Assembly: GCA_035252905.1 (NCBI GenBank)
Contig: DATFCQ010000351.1
Location: 1 to 21,556, forward strand
DNA: 21,556 nt
From: AP-15 sp035252905
Lineage (GTDB): Bacteria; Pseudomonadota; Alphaproteobacteria; ATCC43930; CGMCC-115725
Reading direction: 5' to 3'
Shown: in pieces, positions 5,536 to 11,096 of the stretch
Layout: the number at the start of each line of letters is the position of its first letter
How positions within the stretch are numbered: position 1 is the stretch's first letter
The notes under the pieces: model-generated
Seen by the model: the letters and a program-made list of their open reading frames with translations, nothing else
Database searches by the model: none
Told to the model about the DNA's origin: nothing
Position numbers and translations under genes: made by a program

Positions 5536-6843
5536 GTGCGTCCGCTCGAACAAAGAACGATGCGCAAGGTCTGCTTGCGCCTGTTGCCCTTTGCGATACT
5601 GGTTTATTTCTTCTGTTACCTTGACCGCATCAACGTCGGCTTTGCCGCGCTGACGATGAACAAAGACCTCGGCCTTGACGCCTCGATTTATGGGATGGCG
5701 GCGGGGGCGTTTTTCTGGGGTTACGTGCTGTTCGAGGTGCCGAGCAACATCATCCTCGAAAAGCTCGGGGCGCGCCTGTGGATCGCCCGCATCATGGTCA
5801 GCTGGGGCCTTCTGTCCGCCGCGACCGCCTTTGCCGTCGGCCCGAAGAGCTTCATGGCGCTGCGCTTTCTGCTGGGGCTCGCCGAGGCCGGCCTGTTCCC
5901 CGGCATCGTGCTCTATTTCACGTATTGGTTCCCCGACCGCTATCGCGCCCGCGTCAATGCCGGGTTCCTGATGGCATTGCCGGTGGCGGTGGCGACCGGC
6001 GCGCCGGTGTCCACCGCGTTGCTCGGGCTCAACGGCCTCTTCGGGTTCAAGGGCTGGCAGTGGATGTATCTGTTCGAGGCCCTGCCGACCGTATTGCTCG
6101 GCATCGCCGTGCTGTTCTTCCTGACCGATCGGCCGGAGAAGGCGCGCTGGCTTGCTGCGGACGAGCGCCTGTGGCTCAGCGACCGCCTTGCCGAAGAGCG
6201 CCGGCTGATCGAGGCGAAAGACCGCTTCAGCATGTTGCGCGCCTTCTGGGACCCGAAGGTCTTGCTGCTGTCGCTGAATTATCTCGGCATCGGCATTGCC
6301 AGCCTCGGCATGCTGCTGTTTGTGCCGCAGATCATCAAGGAGCTCGGCCTCACCAATATGCAGGTCGGCTGGGTGACGATGATTCCCTACATCGCCGGCG
6401 CGCTCAGCATGATCTTTTTCGGCTGGTTGTCGGACCGCATCGGCGACCGGCGCTGGCTGTTGTGCGGGACCTGTCTGGTGGCGACCGCGGGCCTCGTCCT
6501 TGCCGGATTGACGGTCGGCACCTGGTGGGCTATCGCCGGCATCACGATCGCCTCGGCCGGGTTCTACGGCACCAAGGGGCCGTTCTGGGCGATGCCGACG
6601 ATGTTCCTGACCGGTTCGGCGGCGGCGGCGGGGATCGCCTGGATCAACTCGATCGGCAATCTCGGCGGCTTTTTCGGGCCGACCATTGTCGGCTGGGCCA
6701 AGGTCCTGACCGGCAGCTTTGCCGGCGGGCTCTACGGGCTGGCCCTGTGCACCCTGATCTCGGCGGTGGTGGCCCTGTTCTGGTTGCGCATCCCGCGCCC
6801 CGCCGCCGCGGTCGAGGAGAGGCTCGCCGCCGCGGCGCAATAG
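5536..6843 (+). CDS. MFS transporter, anion:cation symporter (ACS) family
   Basis: A 435-residue inner-membrane permease with about 12 membrane spans. The opening CLRLLPFAILVYFFCYLDRI then NVGFAALTMNKDLGL is the standard ACS-family first helix with its D-R-x-N-v-G-f-A signature. LGLAEAGLFPGIVLYFTYWF (TM4 region) and GWLSDRIGDRRW, the conserved loop motif of the second half, also fit. Family members import organic anions (for example hydroxyphthalate, tartrate or glucarate-like acids) with protons. GTG 5536 is the chosen start because GAGGG lies about 8 nt upstream; ATG 5560 lacks such a site. The DadA-tail copy just upstream suggests that it once directly followed the oxidoreductase gene. Substrate unknown. 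Confidence 0.85.
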   Translation: MRPLEQRTMRKVCLRLLPFAILVYFFCYLDRINVGFAALTMNKDLGLDASIYGMAAGAFFWGYVLFEVPSNIILEKLGARLWIARIMVSWGLLSAATAFAVGPKSFMALRFLLGLAEAGLFPGIVLYFTYWFPDRYRARVNAGFLMALPVAVATGAPVSTALLGLNGLFGFKGWQWMYLFEALPTVLLGIAVLFFLTDRPEKARWLAADERLWLSDRLAEERRLIEAKDRFSMLRAFWDPKVLLLSLNYLGIGIASLGMLLFVPQIIKELGLTNMQVGWVTMIPYIAGALSMIFFGWLSDRIGDRRWLLCGTCLVATAGLVLAGLTVGTWWAIAGITIASAGFYGTKGPFWAMPTMFLTGSAAAAGIAWINSIGNLGGFFGPTIVGWAKVLTGSFAGGLYGLALCTLISAVVALFWLRIPRPAAAVEERLAAAAQ

Positions 6844-6868
6844 GCCGCAGGGTCTCGGAGGCGGCCGG

Positions 6869-7351
6869 TCAATAAGGCCGGCCGTCCCTGTGCACAAAGA
6901 TCCGCCTGCCGTCCGGGGCGAGCGCGCGGCCAAGGTCGTCGTCGGGATAGACCACCGTGTCGCCGGGGTCGCGAGTGCCGATTTCGAGATAAAGGACGTC
7001 GCGCGCGCCGGTGTTGACGAGGTGGTGCGCGTCGCCCGACCCGGCCCTGAAGCCGGCGCATAGGCCGGGCCGCAAGCGGGTCTCGCCGGCGTCGGTGACG
7101 AGGGTCGGCTCGCCTTCGACAATGTAGATGAACTCGTCCTCGCTGCTATGGGCGTGGCGCAGGGCCGACATCGCCCCCGGCGGCAGGCGCGTCAGATTGA
7201 CCCCGAACCGGGTCAATCCGAACAGATCGCCGAGCGGCCGCCGCTCGCGCCCCTGGACGCGCGCGGCGAAGGGCTCGGGATAGCCGGCCGTGCGCGCCTG
7301 CAACGGCGCCGCGGCGGCCTCGATCGCCTGCGGTCTGTCTCGTTCCGCCAT
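6869..7351 (-). CDS. Cupin domain-containing protein
   Basis: A 160-residue single-domain cupin. Metal-binding motif 1 reads RHAHSSEDEFIYIVEG (two His and the Glu), and motif 2 reads GSGDAHHLVNTG (His, then Asn), so the metal site looks complete. The C-terminal end (GDTVVYPDDDLGRALAPDGR, then IFVHRDGRPY) resembles the group of sugar- or small-acid-associated cupins. The reaction cannot be predicted. ATG 7351 follows GGAGGAGATC, an excellent ribosome site; the frame extends to 7417 but the added residues are arginine-rich and unlike a cupin. It is convergent with the permease gene, 25 nt apart. A GGCCGG/CCGGCC hairpin at 6863-6883 covers its stop and lacks a T-run. Confidence 0.85.
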   Translation of the reverse strand: MAERDRPQAIEAAAAPLQARTAGYPEPFAARVQGRERRPLGDLFGLTRFGVNLTRLPPGAMSALRHAHSSEDEFIYIVEGEPTLVTDAGETRLRPGLCAGFRAGSGDAHHLVNTGARDVLYLEIGTRDPGDTVVYPDDDLGRALAPDGRRIFVHRDGRPY

Positions 7352-7455
7352 GATCTCCTCCCTGGCAACCCGCCGATTATCGCGGAGCCGCCGGCCCTCG
7401 GCAATTCGCCGGCGCAATGCTAGGCTGCGCCCCCTCTACCGTCGCTGGAGGGCCG

Positions 7456-7947
7456 ATGCCAAAGCTAGCGATCCGCTCTGCCGCCGCGGAGGATGCCGGG
7501 CTGTTGTTGCAGATGATCCGCGAACTGGCGGCTTACGAGAGGCTGGCCGGGGCGGTTGTGGCCAGCGAGGAGGATCTGCGGCGCTACGGTTTCGGTCCCG
7601 AGCGCCGCTTCGAGGCATTGATCGCTTCGCTCGACGGCGAGCCGGTCGGCTTCGCCCTGTTTCTGCCGGATTTTTCGACCTTCAGCGGTCGCCCCGGTCT
7701 GTTTCTCGAAGACCTTTACGTCCGGGAGCGCGCGCGCAGACATGGGGTCGGGCGGCGGCTCGTCGCGCGGCTCGCCGCCATCGCCGTCGAACGCGGTTGT
7801 CCCGCACTGCATTTCAATGTGCTGACCTGGAACCCGGCGCGCGGCTTCTACCGCCGCCTCGGTTTCGCGGCGAGCGAGGAATGGCAGCCCTGGGGCGGGG
7901 CCGGCGAGGTCGTGCATCGTCTTGCCCGCGAGGACCGAGAGGGATGA
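7456..7947 (+). CDS. GNAT family N-acetyltransferase
   Basis: A 163-residue acetyl-CoA-dependent acetyltransferase. The N-terminus IRSAAAEDAGLLLQMIRELA then AYERL is typical of the diamine (spermidine/spermine-like) acetyltransferase branch. Strand 4 and motif A read LFLEDLYVRERARRHGVG, with the acetyl-CoA pyrophosphate loop R-R-H-G-V-G. The end contains LHFNVLTWNPARGFYRRLGF, the usual N-x-x-a-x-x-F-Y-x-x-l-G-F. ATG 7456 follows CTGGAGGG, a good site; the frame opens earlier at 7417 but the extra residues do not fit. The substrate is probably an amine, but this is inference. The glycosyltransferase start lies 18 nt after the stop, so the two may share a transcript. Confidence 0.85.
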   Translation: MPKLAIRSAAAEDAGLLLQMIRELAAYERLAGAVVASEEDLRRYGFGPERRFEALIASLDGEPVGFALFLPDFSTFSGRPGLFLEDLYVRERARRHGVGRRLVARLAAIAVERGCPALHFNVLTWNPARGFYRRLGFAASEEWQPWGGAGEVVHRLAREDREG

Positions 7948-7965
7948 CGAGCGGCGCGACCGCAG

Positions 7966-8979
7966 ATGAGGATATTGCTCGTCAATTACGAATACACGCT
8001 GACCGGCTCGACCCTGTTATTGCTGAGATTGGCCGGGCATCTGCACCGCGCAGGGCACGAGGTGAGCGTCTACGGCATGGTGCCGGACCCCGGACCCGTG
8101 AAGGACGCATTTCTGCGGGGCGGCTTCCGCATCGTCGAGCCGCTTCCTTCCGGCCCGTTCGATCTCGCCCTCTGCAATACCTTGATGACGGCCCCGCTGG
8201 TTTGCCGATTGTCGCCCGCGATGAAGACGATCTGGTGGATCCACGAGGGGTCGATCGGGGTCGATCTGCTGCTCCGCCAGCCGTCCCATGTCGCTGCTTT
8301 CGCGCAGGCGTCGGCGGTCGTGTTTGCCTTGCCGATCTGCCGCGACGCGATCTACCGCTCTTTCATCTACCACCTGGATCCGGCGCGGTTCGTCGTGATC
8401 CCCTATGGGGTTCCTGCGATCGCGCCGGGACCGCCGCGGCCCGCCGAACCGGAACGCATCCGGGTGATCTCGGTCGGCAGCGTCTATCCGCGCAAGCGCC
8501 ACGGAGATCTGATCCGGGCCGTCGGCCTGCTGACCGATGCGCCGCTCGACTGCACGATCGTCGGAAAGTTTTACTCGCTGCCGGAGGATTGCCTGCGCCT
8601 TGTCGCCGCCGACCCGGGGCGATACCGGCTTGTGGGCGAACTCGACAATCGGCAGGCATTGCAGCTTGTCGCCGAGGCCGACATCTTCTGCCTCCCCTCG
8701 GGATCCGAGCTGCAGCCGCTGGCGCTGTTGGAAGCGGCCCTGCTGGGCAAGCCGATCGTATTGCCCGACCTTGCGGTTTACCAGGGCCTCTGGCGGCATG
8801 GCCGGAACTGCCTCGTCTACCCGCTCGGCGATGTCCCGCTCCTCGCCCAGGCGATTGCGTTGTTGGCGTCGAACCCTGCCCTGCGGCGGGCGCTCGCAGC
8901 GGCCGCGCAGGAAACCGCACGGCCCTACACCGACCGTGCGTTCTTTGCCCGGTTTGACGCCCTGCTCTGCAGTCTTTAA
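7966..8979 (+). CDS. Glycosyltransferase family 4 (GT-B fold)
   Basis: A 337-residue cytoplasmic or membrane-associated glycosyltransferase. The N-terminal Rossmann half starts MRILLVNYEYTLTGSTLLLL and ends near FVVIPYGVPAIAPG. The C-terminal donor-binding half has VISVGSVYPRKRHGDLI (Arg/Lys phosphate-binding segment), ADIFCLPSGSELQPLALLEA and LLGKPIV. The E-x7-E motif (SELQPLALLE) of retaining GT4 enzymes is complete. The N-terminal half is shorter than in most GT4 proteins. The acceptor sugar is unknown; a role in surface glycan synthesis is possible. ATG 7966 has a weak ribosome site, so translation may be coupled to the upstream acetyltransferase gene. It converges on vapC, 46 nt away. 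Confidence 0.85.
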   Translation: MRILLVNYEYTLTGSTLLLLRLAGHLHRAGHEVSVYGMVPDPGPVKDAFLRGGFRIVEPLPSGPFDLALCNTLMTAPLVCRLSPAMKTIWWIHEGSIGVDLLLRQPSHVAAFAQASAVVFALPICRDAIYRSFIYHLDPARFVVIPYGVPAIAPGPPRPAEPERIRVISVGSVYPRKRHGDLIRAVGLLTDAPLDCTIVGKFYSLPEDCLRLVAADPGRYRLVGELDNRQALQLVAEADIFCLPSGSELQPLALLEAALLGKPIVLPDLAVYQGLWRHGRNCLVYPLGDVPLLAQAIALLASNPALRRALAAAAQETARPYTDRAFFARFDALLCSL

Positions 8980-9025
8980 GGCAAATGCGCTCTCGGCCGT
9001 CTGATCGCATCCCGGCAGGCGCGGT

Positions 9026-9403
9026 CTACCAGACGACCGGAATGCGATATTCGGAAAAAATCCTGTCGGTCGTGACGACGTGACATTGTTCGGCCAGCGC
9101 CTGCGCCATCATGATCCGATCCCACGGGTCGCGATGCGGCCCGGGCAGCGCGGCGGCGGCAAGTGCGTGGTCGAGCGAGACCGGCAGGATCTCGATCGCT
9201 TCCCGCCGCAAGCGCCGGGCGAGACTTTCGGGCAAAGCGGGCAAACGACCTAGTCGTTGTTTATAGGCTATTTCGTAGCCGACGCAGGCGCTGACGAACA
9301 CGTCATTGGCTGGGTTCGCGATCGCTGCTTCTGCCGCATAGGACAGTCGAGGGTTGTCGGTCAGCCACCACAAAAGAGCGTGCGTGTCGAGCAGCACCCT
9401 CAC
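9026..9403 (-). CDS. PIN-domain ribonuclease toxin, VapC-like
   Basis: A 125-residue PIN protein with the acidic catalytic set visible: D6 (LLDTHALLWW), E44 (GYEIAYKQ), D95 (RDPWDRIMMAQAL) and D113 (TTDRIF). VapC toxins are Mg-dependent RNases that cut tRNA or rRNA and are held inactive by the upstream antitoxin. The LLDTHALLWWL start and RDPWDR motif place it in the subgroup paired with Phd/YefM-type antitoxins. The start is GTG at 9403, overlapping the antitoxin stop as GTGA, so translation is coupled. The ending YRIPVVW is normal for the group. Confidence 0.9.
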   Translation of the reverse strand: MRVLLDTHALLWWLTDNPRLSYAAEAAIANPANDVFVSACVGYEIAYKQRLGRLPALPESLARRLRREAIEILPVSLDHALAAAALPGPHRDPWDRIMMAQALAEQCHVVTTDRIFSEYRIPVVW

Positions 9404-9717
9404 GGCTCGTCCGGCTTTTCGGGGCCCCCGCGCGACCGCGTTGCGCGAGGCTGGGGTAACGTGATGCCGAACTCGTCGGTATGCTGGCCCTCAGCGGCGT
9501 CCAAATCCTCCGGGTCCATCGGTTCGAGGAGCCTATCGTCCGGGATTTTCCAATTCCGCCATGCGCCGCGCTTGCGCGGCTGCCGATGCTGGAGTGGAAC
9601 CAGCCGTACGAGCGGCTTGCCGGCGCGCGCGATCACGATGTCCTCGCCGGCGAGCACGCGGTCGAGCAACGAGGAGAGCTTCGCCTTCGCTTCGGCGATA
9701 TTGATCTGTTCAGCCAT
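9400..9717 (-). CDS. Phd/YefM-family antitoxin with repeat-derived C-terminus
   Basis: A 105-residue antitoxin. The N-terminal Phd/YefM DNA-binding fold reads EQINIAEAKAKLSSLLDRVL and then AGEDIVIARAGKPLVRLVPL, followed by the toxin-neutralising tail. ATG 9717 follows AGAAGGAT, a good ribosome site. Residues 88-100 (PQPRATRSRGGPE) derive from a palindromic element also found in mutS and in the sugar dehydratase gene. Without it, the protein would end near ITL-KPDEP. The insertion lies in the tail region that normally contacts the toxin, yet the frame and the GTGA coupling to the toxin gene are kept. Regulation is probably autorepression through the palindrome at 9761-9783. Confidence 0.88.
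   Translation of the reverse strand: MAEQINIAEAKAKLSSLLDRVLAGEDIVIARAGKPLVRLVPLQHRQPRKRGAWRNWKIPDDRLLEPMDPEDLDAAEGQHTDEFGITLPQPRATRSRGGPEKPDEP
9418..9456 (-). repeat. Coding palindromic element, copy 1 (in antitoxin)
   Basis: 39 nt encoding PQPRATRSRGGPE on the minus strand. The stems 9426-9436 and 9440-9450 pair at 9 of 11 positions around a 3-nt loop. Over 37 nt it matches the copy at 20925-20961 at 33 positions. Confidence 0.8.
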
Positions 9718-9739
9718 GCGATCCTTCTGGTCTCTCGCG

Positions 9740-9769
9740 AAGATAGGGCCGGTTCTGGTTGATGGTCAA
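9740..9769 (-). promoter_or_regulatory. Predicted promoter of the antitoxin-toxin operon
   Basis: On the minus strand, TTGACC (9769-9764, 5 of 6 to consensus) and TATCTT (9745-9740, 4 of 6) are 18 nt apart. The transcript would start near 9733, a few bases before the ribosome site at 9728-9721. The -35 lies inside the palindrome at 9761-9783. Confidence 0.55.
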
Positions 9770-9783
9770 GGCGCTTGACCATC
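9761..9783. promoter_or_regulatory. Palindromic operator, probably for the Phd/VapC pair
   Basis: GATGGTCAAG and CTTGACCATC are a perfect 10-bp inverted repeat around GCG. The site covers the predicted -35 of the toxin-antitoxin operon and lies between it and the divergent GST gene. Phd/YefM antitoxins bind such palindromes to repress their own promoter. Confidence 0.65.
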
Positions 9784-9880
9784 CCTCCTGCAAAGAGCGA
9801 CCCGGTATCGCCGCGGTTTCGCCTCTGCGGCGGAGCCCGTAAGATCGCCCGGCGAAGCGCAAACCTGCGGGAGGAGACCG

Positions 9881-10576
9881 ATGATCGAAGTCTGGACCTG
9901 GCCGACGCCGAACGGCCACAAGGTGCATATCGCCCTCGAAGAGCTGGGCCTTCCCTACAAGGTCGTGCCGGTCAATATCGGCGCCGGCGAGCAGTTCAAG
10001 CCCGAATTTCTGGCGATCAATCCCAATCACCGCATTCCCGCCATCATCGATCCCGACGGGCCGGGAGGGCGGCCGCTCAAATTGTTCGAGTCGGGCGCGA
10101 TCCTCGTTTATCTCGCCGAGAAGGCCGGCCGACTGATCCCGAAGGACCCGGCGACCCGCTACGTCTGCCTCGAATGGCTGATGTTCCAGATGGGCGGGGT
10201 CGGTCCGATGTTCGGCCAGTGGAACCACTTTGCCGCCTATGCGGTCGAGAAAATTCCTTATGCGATCGAGCGCTACACGAATGAGGTGAAGCGCCTGCAC
10301 CGCGTGCTCGAGCACCGGCTCAAGGACAACCCCTATCTCGCCGGCGAGGACTATTCGATTGCCGACATTGCGACCTTCCCCTGGGTGCGCAACCCCGAGA
10401 GGCGCGGCATCGACCTTGCCGAATATCCTGGGGTCAGGCGCTGGCATGACCGGATCGCGGCGCGGCCGGCGGTCGAGCGCGGGGTCGCAGTCCTGGCCGA
10501 GCACCAGCGGCAGGGATCGTTCACCGACGCCGAGCGCGAAAACCTGTTCGGCAAGACCCAGTTCGCCGCCCGCTGA
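9881..10576 (+). CDS. Glutathione S-transferase, Nu-class (YfcG/YghU-like)
   Basis: A 231-residue cytoplasmic protein. The N-terminal thioredoxin-like half has WTWPTPNGHKVHIALEELGL with T9 and N11, the residues that contact glutathione sulfur in Nu-class enzymes in place of the usual Tyr/Ser. NHRIPAIIDPDG gives the cis-Pro, and LFESGAILVYLAEK gives the Glu-Ser pair for the gamma-glutamyl group. The C-terminal helical half contains NPYLAGEDYSIADIATFPWV. Family members act as disulfide-bond oxidoreductases or peroxidases. ATG 9881 follows GGAGGAG with good spacing. It diverges from the antitoxin operon and ends at a repeat-filled gap. Confidence 0.92.
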   Translation: MIEVWTWPTPNGHKVHIALEELGLPYKVVPVNIGAGEQFKPEFLAINPNHRIPAIIDPDGPGGRPLKLFESGAILVYLAEKAGRLIPKDPATRYVCLEWLMFQMGGVGPMFGQWNHFAAYAVEKIPYAIERYTNEVKRLHRVLEHRLKDNPYLAGEDYSIADIATFPWVRNPERRGIDLAEYPGVRRWHDRIAARPAVERGVAVLAEHQRQGSFTDAERENLFGKTQFAAR

Positions 10577-11096
10577 GCCAGGCTCGGGCGCGCTTCCTCT
10601 CCGCCCTCGGCTCGCTGCCGGTGCTGCGGCTCATCCCCTCCTCATCAAGGGGCAGAGTTTATCTTCTACTCCCTCCCCTCGATGGGGGCTGACAGGGGTA
10701 GGTATCGAACCATAGCGGCGCACGGAAAGGTGGTCGTTCCGGGGTGCGGGCGCTCCTGAGCCTGTCGAAGGGCCGCGAGCCCGGAACCCATGCACACGAG
10801 CCTTCGCCTGTCCTGCCAAGCTGGTGTTCATGGCTTCCGGGCCCGGCCCGGAGCCTGTCCTCGGGCCGCGCGAAGCGCGGACCCGTGGGGGCCGTCCCGG
10901 AATGACGAGCTCTGCTGTGATATCAAACTGATAATCGCCTTTCACCCGGCCATACCTACCCCTGTCAGCTTGATGGGGGAGGGCCGGGGTGGGGGTGAGG
11001 CGGCCGCCGCCTCGGCTGGGGCAGAAAGGACTGCGCTCCGCCCGGGAGCGGAATCGGGTATAGTGCTGCCGCTCCGTTGCCAGCGGCCATCCCGAA
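10577..11096. repeat. Repeat-filled intergenic region with nested inverted repeats
   Basis: A perfect 18-bp inverted repeat flanks 246 bp: GCTGACAGGGGTAGGTAT at 10688-10705 and its complement at 10952-10969. Both arms extend imperfectly into C/T-rich sequence (10671 to 10983). Inside, about 10732-10905, lies a second composite element with the same plan as 2324-2448: CGTTCCGGGG at one end, CCCGGAATGACG at the other, inner arms CCCGGAACCCATGCACAC and GTGTTCATGGCTTCCGGG. CCTGAGCCTGTCGAAGGG at 10755-10772 matches the repeat in mutS at 14683-14700. The structure suggests one repeat nested in another. No gene is evident. Confidence 0.75.

Noticed and set aside
5522..5660. ATG 5522 after AGGAGG, before the MFS gene
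   Set aside because: It is out of frame with the permease and gives a short Cys/Arg-rich peptide; GTG 5536 has its own ribosome site and the right frame.
5326..7122. Minus-strand open frame of 598 codons across the MFS gene
   Set aside because: Antisense shadow of the permease and part of the cupin frame; low-complexity residues and no family pattern.
7290..8957. Plus-strand open frame of 555 codons over the GNAT and glycosyltransferase genes
   Set aside because: It overlaps two clear enzyme genes in another frame and reads as Arg/Pro/Gly-rich noise.
10640..11000. Possible CRISPR array in the repeat-rich gap
   Set aside because: Repeats are inverted and nested, not regularly spaced direct repeats, and no cas gene is present.
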